Source: Elmis aenea
Taxonomy: Eukaryota; Arthropoda; Insecta; Coleoptera; Elmidae
Reading direction: 5' to 3'
DNA: 64,000 nt
Assembly (NCBI GenBank): GCA_947652605.1
Contig: OX393580.1
Span: 18,062,159-18,126,158 of the forward strand
Shown here: positions 46,301-56,706 of the stretch, in pieces
Layout: each line of letters opens with the position of its first letter
How positions within the stretch are numbered: the stretch's first letter is position 1
Translations under genes and position numbers: made by a program
The notes under the pieces: generated by a model
What the model was told of the DNA's origin: nothing
The model's database searches: none
What the model saw: the letters and a program-made list of their open reading frames with translations, nothing else

Positions 46301-49237
46301 ACTCACAATCAGTAATACTTATTTTTTGTTACCAAAATTTATTAAAGAATGTAACTTAATTTATTTACTTAGTTTTGAGTTATTAACTATGAAAATGTTA
46401 GGAAATATAATTTTTTTAATTATTGAAGAATGAACTTTAATTTAATATTGTTTTTAATAATTAAATACTATTATATACACTAATATACTTGTTATTTTAT
46501 TTCATGCTCTAAAAATGAAATAAATCCAAAATATTCTTATTTGATTCTTGTAAAGAGATAGCCAAGATTGGTTTCTTAATATCACTGTTAGTCTTTTGTG
46601 CCAGAATGTTTATGTTGGAGCAGTTTGAACTTCATTAATTTGCTAGGTGTATTGGTCTAAGACTTTTATAGATTTTCATCGCTCAATTTATAGTTCTGTT
46701 TGCTGGCCTAGTTTGGTGAAGAAAAAATGATTTGCGTCTGATTATTAACGCGTTAGGTGCGAAAATTTCGCGTTGCCTAGCTTTTTAAAAGGCTATACAT
46801 CGGAGTAATTTTGAGAACAAAAGAGAACTCACCCAAATGTCCACCATATGTCAAAACACATAACATTCAACCAAGAGAAGGTAGCCAAGGCCATATACAC
46901 TATAAAATAACCTGTTAAAAAAAGGCGTTATTAAACATATTACTATTCAAATTCAAGTTAGAAATAATAAAAATTAAAACTAAAAATGCCCTTCGTTAGT
47001 TTTTCATGGAAATTTTTAAATCATTATTTTAATTAACTGAAAGTACATTACTGTTACAGAAGTTGTAAAAAACTTGTCTATGAAATTATCTATTATATAA
47101 CTCGTCAAAGTAACTTCCACTAACTGTTAATAAACGCTAGGAAATAAACTGCATTACCTACAAGAGTACAGATGCACGAATTCTTTATCAGCTGAAAAGA
47201 CTGCACCCCTAAAAGTCCTCCAAATAACGCCAGCAAACTAGCACACTGGCACATTAAAGTTTTTCCATGCAAATTTTGCATGTCAGGCAAAATGGCATAA
47301 CCCAACAAAGTAAGTACTAGGAAAATGCAGGACAGAGATAGAACAATTCTGCTTACAGTAAATTTCGACCTGTCTTTATCAATAAAGGAATAACAAAAAA
47401 ATCCGTAATGATCATTTAAATTGCCAACTTCGGCGTATTCTCTGCAGTACGACACTTTAATGGAAGAAAACTTTTTATAGTTTCCATTTTTCAACAATAA
47501 TGAGACATCACCAACTTCGTCCATTGTGTATTTGTACTTGTTTTTGACTCCAGGATATTTTTTACACGTTTGGTGAATAACAACGGCAAAATGTTCTGAA
47601 ACAAAATATATTTAATAGTAATCCTAAATAACAAAGATTATCTGTTAAAAATTGCATAACTGTGACCAATTTTAGCACAACTTTAAATTAATTACAATCA
47701 AATAACGATAACTCGCTTTTTTAAAAAGCTGCTAAGCAAATAACTGTACAAAACAGCAAAAAAACTGTAGAAGATAGGTTGCGGAGTCGGTAAAAAAATG
47801 TCGACTTCGACTCCGACTCCACAGCCCTGGTAGAAGATATATTTTAATTGCCGTGAAATTAAACATACAACATAAGACACAAAATTTGGTGTAGACATTA
47901 CTTTACTAAACAATGATCTTGGCATAGAATTATTTTATAAAGGCTACTTATGGTAACAATTAAAGCAAATGTTTACGTTTAATACAAACGTTAACCGCTA
48001 GGCAAAGTCAAAAATGTATCTTTAAACAGTTTTGAGTTTTGCTCCATAATAATACGTCAACGCGTATGTGACTCATAATGCCCAAAAATATCTCAACCTG
48101 CGTCTTTAAACAGTAAATTTGCGGTACGAAAAACTAATGCGAATCTAAATTGCCCCAGCTGTTTGTTTTACTAAAATTGTTTAAATAACGCACGTTCGTC
48201 AGATATTTCACATCCTTATACTTAATGGTCGTGATTAACCGTTTTAATAGTCTTATAAAACGCTCATACGTAATTTTAGAACAAAACTAATATAATAACT
48301 CACGGGTAAGTTTGACGTTCACTCATAAACTGTTGTGAAAAGAACATGTGCAAACTACCAATACATGCTTTGAGCTATATTTTAAGTAAACAAAGCATAT
48401 ACAACCAAAATGAGTTGCAGCGTAACTTATAATTTAATTGAGAACCGATAAACTTTATTTTTCTTAAAATGACTTACCGTCATTTTTGGCTATACTTGTG
48501 TCATTCCCGATACCAAAGCCGCGAGAAAAACTTGGCACACATTTATTTCCACCTAAATAAAATTGTCCGTCGGGGCAACATTTCCTTATACATCTTGGTT
48601 TACTTAAATCATCAATCTGCCTTCGGCATACGTCTAAATCTTGATGACACGCTCTCAACACGTATCTGGACGAAGAACCGTGTTGCCGGTCGAAACAGTA
48701 GTCCCCCAACGGGTAAGAATGATTCAATTTCGGCAAAAACACAGTTTTCGACGATGTTAATTTGACATCAGTGATATTTTTAAAGTCATAATCGATTATA
48801 ACAGAGGAACAATTCGTCAGTCCTTTTAAATACAGAAGTTCGTCTCCAAAATCATCATCAAAAGAATCATTTGCGCTTAGTTTCATGCAAACGTGCTCTA
48901 ATTTGTTGTAAATATATTCCGGAGGGCAACATTTTGAAAAAGTTTTGTTCTTTGACTCGATATAAGTTTTCTTGTAGCAGTAAAGATTCCAGACCGAAAC
49001 GTTCACAGTACTTTCTCGCGTGTGGCCCATGCAATGTTCTCCATTTGTGCAATTAATGTCCAAAGACGACGCCACACGACTCTTGTGCACAGTCTTTGAA
49101 CATGTCACCAAACCTTCACTTTCAATCACAGTATAATTATCACAACAGTTTAAATACTGTTCGGTATAAATATCGTTTTCGAATATAGCAAACGAGGGAT
49201 ATATAACAAATGCACAAAAAGTCCATAATCCAAACAT
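31332..49237 (-). CDS. Methuselah-like GPCR, locus D (complete, 7 exons, 655 aa)
   Basis: This is an intact paralogue. Exons on the minus strand are 49237..48478, 47595..47158, 46911..46833, 42732..42548, 41302..41116, 31708..31560 and 31501..31332. They total 1968 nt, or 656 codons including the stop. It has a signal peptide, an ectodomain with two CCP motifs, TM1-TM2 in exon 2, TM3 with FSWLNVMCFDIWWTF in exon 3, TM4 in exon 4 (185 nt, one codon more than B), TM5 in exon 5, and TM6-TM7 in exons 6-7. The C-terminal tail is Ser/Thr-rich (FMSSFTTTSNLL) and is the longest complete tail in the array. The gene spans 17.9 kb because intron 5 (9.4 kb) and intron 3 (4.1 kb) have taken up transposons; intron 6 is 58 nt. 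Function as a cell-surface peptide or hormone-type receptor follows from the family only. Confidence 0.88.
32057..33826 (-). pseudogene. DUF7869-like putative transposase, frameshifted
   Basis: Exon 1 at 33826..33651 starts MSSDDSSSEEASFSG and is basic (RKKRKR). After a short intron (GTAAGT..AG) exon 2 starts at 33597 and supplies a CxC..C cluster around CMCKRKC. The frame holds 33597..32976, with HELFIKKHQELQGLVKYEFF and VDVCSECERL. It then shifts by one base near 32975 and meets TAA. It resumes in another frame (about 32956..32207) with GITFDYIQNM, HLFSDGCPGQNRN and FLPCDRDFG. These three spaced Asp residues are candidates for an RNase H-like catalytic triad. A TAG at 32207..32209 precedes a further open stretch to TAA at 32057..32059. 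The lesions suggest a recently dead copy. Transposase function is inferred from the element's structure. Confidence 0.75.
33872..33897. repeat. 26-bp perfect palindrome (ACAGTACAAGTCC arms)
   Basis: ACAGTACAAGTCC joined to its complement, about 165 bp inside the right end of the TIR transposon. The arm is the same 13-mer as bases 19-31 of the terminal repeat (GTACAAGTCC core). A transposase-binding site is the obvious guess. Confidence 0.7.
34242..35529. mobile_element. solo-LTR-like element with internal minisatellite, TSD GGTA
   Basis: A 1288 bp insertion that begins TGTTAGGATGCC and ends ATATGAGCCTTTCA (TG..CA), flanked by GGTA at 34238..34241 and 35530..35533. The matching place in B reads TTAGGGACGTGTTAC without the insertion. 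The ends and the 4 bp duplication fit a solo LTR. A second copy starts at 63624 and runs off the window with about 3% divergence. It contains a 15-unit tandem array. No protein domain is recognisable, and no internal retroviral-type region was seen. Confidence 0.6.
34669..35028. repeat. minisatellite, 15 x 24 bp
   Basis: Fifteen units of 24 bp. Thirteen inner units are CCAGGATCGAGTCCTGCCCA plus ACAA without visible change. The first and last units share the same variant bases (CCTGGATCTAGTCCAGCC). Each unit holds an inverted repeat CAGGA-TCGAG-TCCTG. Because 24 is a multiple of 3, frames stay open on both strands (PGSSPAQQ repeats in one frame, LLGRTRSW in another). I regard these as by-products of the repeat, not genes. 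Confidence 0.9.
35722..36033 (+). repeat. left LTR
   Basis: 312 bp, TGTTAC..GTAACA. It differs from the right LTR at about five positions (for example AAGC versus ATTT near 35890), about 1.6% divergence, so the insertion is fairly young. Confidence 0.85.
36034..38124. other. interior of LTR element, no intact gene
   Basis: Apart from the 27-codon ORF at 36311..36394, which may be a truncated first ORF, I see no domain. 36600..36780 has an inverted repeat around CCTACGGAAACTGGAGCTC / GGAGAATGATTCCGTAGG. 36860..37210 is open on the plus strand but unrecognised. Confidence 0.4.
38125..38937 (+). pseudogene. Jockey-type reverse transcriptase fragment
   Basis: 5'-truncated RT of a Jockey-clade non-LTR element inside the LTR element. 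The motifs SGVPQGSILGPTLYQLYTAD and TFADDTAVMASD (catalytic FADD) are followed by the thumb and C-terminal region WCRRWRIRLNEQKS, IYKCVLKPVWTYGLQLWG and NEIIRQDLQIVPV, ending at a natural stop (38935..38937). The frame is open from 38191. The N-terminal half of RT and the endonuclease are missing. It is a relative of the fragment at 57476..58443. Confidence 0.85.
38938..39821. other. 3' interior of LTR element
   Basis: Contains an A-run near 39093, an open plus-strand stretch 39256..39477 with IPATYGFQS / IPATYELET repeats and VLVLVDWGQDDVYLS, and the purine tract before the right LTR. The ORF could be the tail of a lost pol or other polyprotein. I cannot identify it. Confidence 0.4.
39822..40133 (+). 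repeat. right LTR
   Basis: 312 bp, TGTTGC..GTAACA, preceded by the G-rich purine tract. Same length as the left LTR. Confidence 0.85.
41362..42266. mobile_element. fold-back MITE (CAGGGTGGTCC ends), TA target site
   Basis: A 905 bp near-perfect palindrome in intron 4 of D. The ends read CAGGGTGGTCCAAATTCGAT and its complement, with TA at 41360..41361 and 42267..42268. B has the empty site (GCTATACAGTAAAATTTC). Arms of about 430 bp enclose a small stem CAATACGCAAGT/ACTTGCGTATTG. The interior is non-coding. A one-sided fragment of the family is at about 20603. Confidence 0.85.
43085..43780 (+). pseudogene. RTE-type retrotransposon RT C-terminal relic
   Basis: A plus-strand frame in intron 3 of D reads FKYLVVTLNKDATSNHDINN, then KKTKLTIYNTLIESIATYGS and ETWEVTQRNEKKLMTLQMDF. 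After a break comes ETIIDTIENRRLMWYGPMKR and a basic tail. This is the thumb/C-terminal part typical of RTE-like and craft-type RT ORFs. Stops are present and the catalytic part is absent. Confidence 0.65.
43984..45185. mobile_element. hAT-type element (CAGGGTTGAGC..), 8-bp TSD CTACAAAG
   Basis: 1202 bp, starts CAGGGTTGAGC and ends ATACACCCTG, flanked by CTACAAAG at 43976..43983 and 45186..45193. Both subterminal zones are arrays of the palindrome TGATTTAAATCA. The interior is AT-rich and non-coding, with CACCCTGTATA fragments near 44812 and 44920. Confidence 0.8.
45512..45766. repeat. 85-bp tandem triplication in intron 3 of D
   Basis: Three consecutive 85 bp units starting at 45512, 45597 and 45682, each running from TTGAGG(G/A)TTTTTATAAAA to TTTTTCGGATCCGGG. 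Locus B has one unit (13403..13487), so the expansion is specific to D. Confidence 0.9.
45767..46260 (+). pseudogene. hAT transposase relic in intron 3 of locus D
   Basis: The open stretch 45868..46056 encodes MKRLFVGEDKNEEMEHL and a short acidic region. After stops, frames near 46140..46245 give NQFRK..FSVANNFCAKIRSRLSNK and SLNALVF, the end of the hAT dimerisation domain. Broken by frameshifts. It is homologous to the relic in B (13403..14060), which is more damaged at its start. Confidence 0.55.
47777..47830. mobile_element. 54-bp hAT-like micro-insertion
   Basis: In intron 1 of D, GGTTGCGGAGTCGG..CTCCACAGCCCTGG is enclosed by TAGAAGATA at 47768..47776 and 47831..47839. The outer sequences are near-inverted (CAGGGCTGTGGAGTCGG on the minus strand). 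It looks like a hAT element reduced to its two ends. Confidence 0.6.
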
Positions 49238-49365
49238 TTTTTTATTCTGTTTTGTAACTGCAACGTTTTAAATTCGGTGCTTCTAAATGAATAACTGAAT
49301 GTCTTGTGCGACGCTTACATTATGAGTTGGTAAGTGAGGATGCGCAGTTATAACTAGACACTATT
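49238..49365 (-). promoter_or_regulatory. putative promoter/5'UTR of locus D
   Basis: Same conserved block as upstream of A and B, with the initiator-like TTCAGTT at about 49293..49298 on the minus strand, 56 nt from the ATG. Spacing is identical in all three copies. Confidence 0.35.
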
Positions 49366-50109
49366 TCGTACTACCCCAATATATTAAACGTTAAAGTTTG
49401 TTTGTTTATTCAAAAGTCATACAGCTTGTAAAATATTTTATTTAGTGCTAGAATCGACATAAAACAGAATTAGGTTTGTTTTCATTCACTTCAGTTGCAT
49501 TCAAATAACTACCAATTAAAGTTTTTTTTAATCGGGTAATTTAGAAACTTTTTTAAGTGATGGTGTGGTATTAGCTAGCACTGAATGTTTAATAATTTTC
49601 ATACTTCATTCTATTACAAATTAATTTAAGTTAAAAGCAAATCTGCACCTGTTTTGAAACTCACATCTTCGCCAGAAGATTTTTTTTACTGGTTGAATAT
49701 TTACATGCAACGACGTTGAACTAAAAATATGTTGATTTAGTATAAAGGTTTAAAGGTTTAAAAACAAAGGATAATTTTGTTGTGTAACGTTTGGTACGGA
49801 TCGGCAGATAATGACATTTAAATAAAACTTAAAAGATAATTTCGTATCGGTAATTTGAACATGCGTCAGTAAATTTTGCTATATCTTTTTTTAATTTTTT
49901 AGTTATCGAACTTTATATGTTTACAAATTAAGGACAAATTTGCTTTGTAAAACTACATGCGTTAGGTACGGACAGACAGATTAGGGAATTTTATTAAAAC
50001 TCAAAGATAGTTTTATGTACCTAAAATGAACATGTAGGTGTAGCATTTGAATTGCAGAACATTTTTCATTTGTCAAACTTTTTTTTTATTTGACGGCTGT
50101 CATCTAATT
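49366..50109. other. 5' flank of locus D
   Basis: Homologous to 7613..8340 and to 16276..16600. No gene. Repeats the phrase GCGTTAGGTACGGACAGACAGA. Confidence 0.4.
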
Positions 50110-52178
50110 GCTAGTAAAATATATCATGGAGCGGTACAGCAACGCACAACGCATACAAATTGTTAAATTTTATGACGAAAATTCACGTCCTTTTCAAATA
50201 CACTTCGCAAAAGTTGTGCATTTTACCCAAATAATTGTGTACCAAATGAAATCGCTATCCAGTACTAAATAAAATAATTCAAAGAGTTCGGTTTACCACA
50301 AAATCTTAAGACGCCAAAGCGCAATCGGGTTTGCCGTTCAATCAAAGACATTGCCGCAGAGAGTAAAAGTGTCGAAGAAGGCCCAAACACCTCAATTCTC
50401 AACGTTGCTGGAAGAGCTGTTTCGGCCAACAGAGTGCGCTTTCAAGACATGTTTACCAACTATTTATGACCTGAGCTGAAAAATAAACATAAACGGTCCA
50501 CTACTTCCAACAAGATAATGCCACATGCAATACAAGTGGCGAAACAATCACTTACTTTATTGGGTTCCAAGTTCGCAGCTCATTGAATTTCAAGAAATGG
50601 CAACATTAATTGGCCACCAAGCAGGGCCGTTTCTGGCGGGGGGCGAAAGCGTGCCCCGCACGTGGGCGGCCGATTTAGAGGGCGGCCAAATGCCGCCCTT
50701 GCGGTCTTTAATGTTTCACAAGAATTGAAAATAAAATATTAGTTTGAAAAATAGTATGTAAAAATGATCAAGGATTAAAGATTTCAATCCCATACTATTA
50801 AAAAAAAAATGAAAAAACGCGTAAATCGCTCTCCAGTTTGCTTATTCGGTAATTTCGACCTGAGAGTGAAGATTGCGATTAAATTTATGTGGTCTAAAAC
50901 TAATATTATAAGATGAAAAAAAATTCAATAAAAAGTCATGGAACACTAGATTATAACGATTTTTGAAATATTCGCAGGAGTAAAGTGCCCCTATTTTAGG
51001 AGATACAAAAACAATTTATAGGAAAAAGTTATTTAGAATCTCAAAATAAGGCTAGATTTAAATTTTGAAGGTCAAATTCTAATTTTTATTTTTTAAGAAA
51101 TTTTAACATTCAAAGGTCTGCAACAAATGGAAAAGTTTTTTATTATCGATTTCTCAAAAAATTATATTCCTGATAAACGGTAGTGCATGGTCCAAACCTA
51201 ATTTTAAATGAAAAAAAGTTTAATAAAGTCATAGGACACTAGATTTTAGTGATTTTTGAAATATTCGCAAAAGTAAATTGCTTAAAATTTTGTAATAATT
51301 GTAATTCTAGAATTTGACCGTCAAAATTTACATCTAGCCTTATTTTGAGATTCTAAATAACTTTATTCTACAATATTTTTTTTTATCTCTTAAAATAAAG
51401 GCACTTTACTCTTGCAAATATTTCAAAAATTGCTAAAATCTAGTGTCCTATGAATTTTTATCGAACTTGTTTTTATCTTAAAATTAGTTTTAGACTATGC
51501 ACCAACTTTAATAAGGAATAAAATTTTCTGAGAAATCAATAAAAAAAAACTTTTCCATTTGTTGCAGACTTTTTGAATGTTAAAATTTCTTAAAAAATAA
51601 AATTTTGAATTTGACCATCAACATTTAAATCTAGCCCTATTTTGAGATTCTAAATAACTTTTTCCTATAAATTGTTTTTGTATCTCATAAAATAAGGGCA
51701 CTTTGCTCTTGCAAATATTTCAAAAATCCTTAAAATCCAGTGTCCTATGACTTTTTATTAAACTTTTTTTATCCTAAAATTCGTTTTAGACCATGCACCA
51801 ACTTTTATCAAAAATAATTTTTTTGAGAAATCAATAATAAAAATGTTTCCCATTTGTTGCAGACTTTTTGAATGACGCTGTATACATGTTGTTAAATATA
51901 ATACTTGCAACGACAATTATTTATTTATTTTTTATTTTTTTTTTGTTTACCGGGGCTGCGAAACGTACGTTAGCACGCGGGCGGCCAAGTACTCAGAAAC
52001 GGCACTGCCACCAAGATCATGCAATTTGAGACCATTGGACTTTTTTATTTGGATTTATAATAAATGGAAAGTCTATGCCAATAATCCACAATCGATTTAC
52101 CAAAATCTTCAAGAAAAGAATGGCGGTCAGTAAAAAGAGCCAAGGCGGCATTTTGGATGATGTGCTATTCGCTACATA
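50110..52178 (+). pseudogene. mariner-like transposase relic (5' flank of D), split by a hAT element
   Basis: Paralogue of the relic at 16600..17352. The start region near 50126 reads MERYSNAQRIQIVKFYDENS. The middle is decayed. It is interrupted at 50622..52007 by a hAT insertion and resumes near 52020 with the RPFDYFIWI-type block, then GGILDDVLFAT before TAA at about 52178. About 60 bp present in the B copy are missing after ATCGATTTAC. Confidence 0.75.
50622..52007. mobile_element. hAT-type element, 8-bp TSD CCACCAAG
   Basis: 1386 bp with ends CAGGGCCGTTTCTGG and CAGAAACGGCACTG, flanked by CCACCAAG at 50614..50621 and 52008..52015. GC-rich subterminal zones (GGGCGGCC at both ends) enclose an AT-rich interior. 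That interior consists of repeated direct and inverted copies of a segment containing TTTTGAGATTCTAAATAACT and CATTTGTTGCAGACTTTTTG. No transposase. Confidence 0.85.
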
Positions 52179-52462
52179 ATCTACATGTCTCTATTCTATA
52201 ACGAAACTCTAAAAAAATAATTGTCATAATTCTTTGAAATGTTATTTAAAAAACTAATCCTACATCTCCTATTGAAACACCATTTACATGCGTTAGGTAC
52301 GGACAGACGGATTAAGGGACTTAAATAAAACTCAAAAGATAGTTTCATTTAAGTAAAATAAACATGCCCTGATACATATTAATATAACATCTTTTTTATT
52401 TTTTAGTTATCGAACTTTATTTGTTTACAAATTAAGGACAATTTTGCTGTGTAAAGCTACAT

Positions 52463-53554
52463 TAGGGCTGCCATACGTCCCGGTTGACCGGGACATGTCC
52501 CGGTTTGAGGAATTTTGTCCCGCTGTCCCGGTGAACAAATCAATTGTCCCGGTTTGTTGACAATTTTTATTATTAACTGTAATAACAACGAGTCAAATAA
52601 AAATATATGACAAACTGAAAAACGATGGGTTATATCCGACGCAAATAGAACTATTTGATGAAGAAGTTAAAGATTTCTTCACCACTGCAATTAATTATCT
52701 GGAAAAGTGGATTGCGTCACTGACAAAATATAAAGTTTTTTTGTGGATAGGCTTGCATGATTTTCCTTAATGGGAAAAAGTGGAAGAAACAGTTTCATAT
52801 TTGCAGGAAAAAGGCATTGAAATAAAAGATACGTGCTTTGAGGAAGTGATGTATTTGCAGTCATTTATGGAGAATCAATTATCAGGCGATTAGTGGAAAG
52901 AAAATGAAATGCACGATAAATGTCTAGATTTTTTCAAAAAAACAGAGGAGAAAGAAAAAAACTACTTACTAAAAATATGTTAATTTCTGTACGCAATCCC
53001 AGGTCACAATTCTTACGTGGCACGCGTTTTTTTTTTAATATCTTTGCAGTGTACCAAAGAGCAAAACTACCTATTCATTAACACCGTTAAGAGCACAACC
53101 TAGTGCATTTACAATTATAGTACAACTATATAAATGGAGAAAGAAGTGCTTCAAAATGTTAAAAGTTCAGAAAAGTATGAATGGTCAAAGAAGGACTCGC
53201 AAATATAATAGGTTTTTTAAAAAAAGTGATTGTGTAAACGCCATCTGTTGTGCGCTTAAGTCGACTCTTGCTGTGAAGACACCTCTGCGTAACGCTCACC
53301 AAGGTACAGTTTATGCAATTTTCATTTTTTTTAAATAGGAAAAACAAATTCTGACTTTAATCAATTCAGATTTCGAACGGCTTCATGAAAGGAATTAAAT
53401 TCGAAGGATGAGGCACCACTGTATTTTTATTAACATGTGTTCGCACAAGACACAAGACCAAATATTATCATTGTTCATAAATGTTTACCGACCCCCCCCC
53501 CACTCCTTCGGCCCTAATGTCCCGGTCGTGGTAACGACACTTATGGCAGCCCTA
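52463..53554 (+). mobile_element. hAT-type element (TAGGGCTGCCATA..), 8-bp TSD AGCTACAT
   Basis: 1092 bp, ends TAGGGCTGCCATA and TATGGCAGCCCTA, flanked by AGCTACAT at 52455..52462 and 53555..53562. The plus strand keeps a transposase relic at about 52610..52960 (IELFDEEVKDFFTTAINYLE; VEETVSYLQEKGIEIKDTCF) with a stop in between. The GTCCCGGT repeats near each end are subterminal. Confidence 0.85.
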
Positions 53555-53977
53555 AGCTACATGCGTTTGTTGCGAACAGACAGATTGCGGAATTTAAATA
53601 AAACTTAAAAGATAGTTTCATACACGTGTAATGAACATGCCCTGTAAATTTTTTTGAAAAATTTTGTTTCATTTTATGATTATTTATATGTTGTAATGAT
53701 TTGATAACTATAAATTTACATTTTTTATTTTAGAGTTTTACTTTTAAATGACCATCTGTGCAGCGAATACTTAGGTCGGCCTCAGTTAAAGGGTCAAAAT
53801 ATGGTCTATTTTGGGTTTTTGTATCAAGTACCCACGTGTGTTCGTGAGAATGTGTTACAATTTGTTCACTTTAGAGTCATAAATAATGAGAGGGTTATGT
53901 TCTGTTAAGTGTTGCAAAGAAGAATGGTAAACAATAACCATCTAGGGAATGCCTGAAGTATTTCAGCGGTCGACAAT
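53555..53977. other. 5' flank of D, continuation
   Basis: Homologous to 17635..18050. No gene seen. Confidence 0.4.
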
Positions 53978-54890
53978 CAGTGATGTGAGTTGTAATTTAC
54001 GCCGTAAATTACCACATTAATTACCGTAATTTACCATTTTAAATTGCCATTAATTACCACATTGTTATCGCATTTAGATCTAGTGCAAGATTTTTTACAA
54101 AAAGTAAAGAAAATGGTTCTTACACCAGTTCATTTTGTTGCAAATTTACTTGACCCTAAATATATGGGTAAACACTTAAATAATGATGAATATGTTGATG
54201 CACTTACTTATATTAACAAACTATCGACACATTTAATTAGGGGAAGTCATATCGGTCAAGTAAAGGCTGAGGTGGCTTTGTACAAAGCAGAGGAAGAACT
54301 TTTTGCAAAAGATTTTTTATGGACCCCGTTAAGTTCTGTTTTGTGGTGGAAGTCGCTTTGCTCAACTACAAGTTTAGGCAAAGTAGGTACAGAAATATTG
54401 AATTGTCCTACAACAACATGTGCCACAGAACGATCTTTTTCATAACAAAAAAAAAGAAACAAACTAACAAATGAAAGAGCCGCAAAGTTATTATTTGTTC
54501 ATTATAATTTAAAAGTAAGTGAACCCAAAACTTTATTTCAACATGAGGACGAACCTTGCACTTCTCAAGAATCAAATTCCTTTGCCTTAGAAGAGTTAAT
54601 GTCATTAAGTGAATATGAAACCGATTGTGATTTGAATCCGAATGAAAATTAACCAGAAAAAGATGTCATGTGTTGAAATATTAGGTAAGTACATTTTTTT
54701 ATTTTTTATGTTATAATTAGTTTTAACGTTTTGTTATTTACAATAAAAGTTTTTGATTTTTTATTAATTATTTCTAGTTTAATTACCTACAAATTAAATA
54801 CAGAAATTAGAAGTGATAAATTACGATCGCAGATTATCAATCACGACATGTAATACCAGAAATTTAAAAATAGTAATTAAAATTGGAAAT
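53978..54890 (+). pseudogene. hAT transposase C-terminal relic
   Basis: Inserted between GACAAT and ATACATCTG, which are adjacent in the B unit (18047). The open frame 54044..54445 encodes MVLTPVHFVANLLDPKYMGK, a WW-containing region (VLWWKSLCSTTSLGK) and CPTTTCATERSFS, the hAT dimerisation-domain hallmark. A TAA at 54443..54445 is followed in frame by KRNKLTNERAAKLLFVHYNL and an acidic tail to about 54651. The element starts CAGTGATGTGAG, but no second end or duplication was found. The N-terminal catalytic half is missing. Confidence 0.75.
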
Positions 54891-55370
54891 ATACATCTGT
54901 TGGTTGAGTTTAATGACATTAAATACCGATAATTAGATCGTTCAAATGTATTTCTAACGCGTATATATTTGACCTAAAAAAAATTAAAAGGTAGTTGTTT
55001 TGAACGTCGGATCCTTTATTATTTTATCTTAATTAACATTCATGATATGAATCTTTAAATGAACTATTTTATACTTTTAAATACCGTAAAATTTGGTGGA
55101 GGTGCCGACTAATAATCGCAGTATTGTAAATAATTGCAAATAACTTGAAAACTATACAATTTAGGCATAACTAAACTCAGACAAAAGAAGCTACAAACAA
55201 ACTGCAGATTTTTAAAACATAATAATATACAGGGTGTTGTATTTAAAAATTTAAAGTTGGTGTTCATTTCGAAAGGAATTGCAAGGCCGTATTGTTTATT
55301 ATTTTATCTTGCTTATCGTGGGAGATAAGAAATTTTAAATAAACATTTTTTATACATCAAAATACTAACC
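54891..55370. other. intergenic, repeat fragment
   Basis: 54891..54980 continues the D-unit flank. After that an unshared AT-rich stretch contains ATACAGGGTGTTGTATTTAA near 55228. No gene. Confidence 0.4.
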
Positions 55371-56706
55371 AGGGAAGGTCACGATACGTTGTCGCTAGAA
55401 TTTGATTCCGGCTGTGTTTATTACATCAAGGGCATCCAAACTAAATGTTTTCCAGAGTTATACGTGCCACTGGCCATTACCTTCGGAAAAATAGGGGAAA
55501 AACTGAAAAATTGGTACAAAAAGGTCATTTTTGCAATCGCGTTGGCCATGAAACCGTCAGAGATAAAATCGAAATTCTTCTATTTACCAATAGGCGCATC
55601 CTTTGCAAGTAATATAGTGAAAAGTTTTTGAAAAAATCTTGAACGGTTCCGGAGAAAAACGTCAAAAACGAAACTCCTGCATAAGCGCTATGAATTGAGA
55701 AGTTGTCGTATATCTGTATTACTATACAGGGTGTGTAAAAATTGGCGGAAGGGCTACACGGGGCGATGTTCTTCGTAAAATTCTAAGTCGAAAATCTTAA
55801 TACGAAAATGTTGTACCACGCTTGCTGTGTCTGCAAGAGGTCCTCAAAGCTTTGACATTTAGTCCTTTAATAAGCGTTATTATTTAATACTTGCAAATGA
55901 AAAAGCTGCAATTTGGAATAAAAATAGATTTCGAATAGTATTTTTTCCTAGGTATTGTGTTCTTCCTTTCAAAAATTGGTGTTGAAAATATGTAAATCAC
56001 TGATTTTAATGACAGTAATACATATGGCAACATTGTCCTTAGCTGTCATCTCTGTTTTTCTAGTAATTATTTCTTGTTTGTGTTTTACGATACCCAAACG
56101 TTTGCAGCTATGTTTACGAACTGAAGGCTTTCAGTTCGAACAAAAAATGTAAATACCTAAGTAAAAATTATTGCTGATAAAAAAATGTCCAAACGCAAAT
56201 GAATGTATGCAATGTTGCCAATTTTTTTTTCTTTAAATGGTTCCTGAGGCCATAGGAAGCATGGTACAACATTTTCGTATTAAGATTTTCGACTTAGAAT
56301 TTTACGAAGAACATCGCTCCGTGTAGCCCTTCCGCCAATTTTTACACACCCTGTGTGCGACTTGCATAGGCGTTTAACATAGGGAAAACAGTTTTTACAA
56401 AGGCCTCGTTTTTTGCGTTTTTCTTCGGAACCGTTTAAGATTTTTTCAAAAACTTTGCACCATTATACTTGTAAAGGATGTGCGCATTGGTAAATAGAAG
56501 AATTTCGATTTTGTCTTTGACGGTTTCATGGCCAACGCGATCGCAAATATTACTTTTATTATTCAACTTTTCAGTTTTTCCCCTATTTTTCCGAAGGTAA
56601 TGGCCAGTGGCACGTATAACTCTGGAAAACATTTAGATTTGATGCCCTTGAGGTAATAAACACAGCTGGAATCAAATTCTAGCGACAACGTATCGTGACC
56701 TTCCCT
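55371..56706. mobile_element. 1.34-kb palindromic (fold-back) element
   Basis: Outer arms start AGGGAAGGTCACGATACGTT and end with its complement. They continue inward for about 450 bp to about 55823 and 56258, including ACAGGGTGTGTAAAAATTGG and its complement. The loop is about 430 bp. The open frame at 55389..55631 lies in an arm and has a damaged mirror on the other arm. The ACAGGGTGTGTAAA segment may be a second element captured within the first. No target duplication fixed. Confidence 0.7.

Noticed and set aside
55389..55631. 80-aa ORF (MSLEFDSGCVYYIKG..)
   Set aside because: Within a palindrome arm, with a broken mirror copy and no recognised domain.
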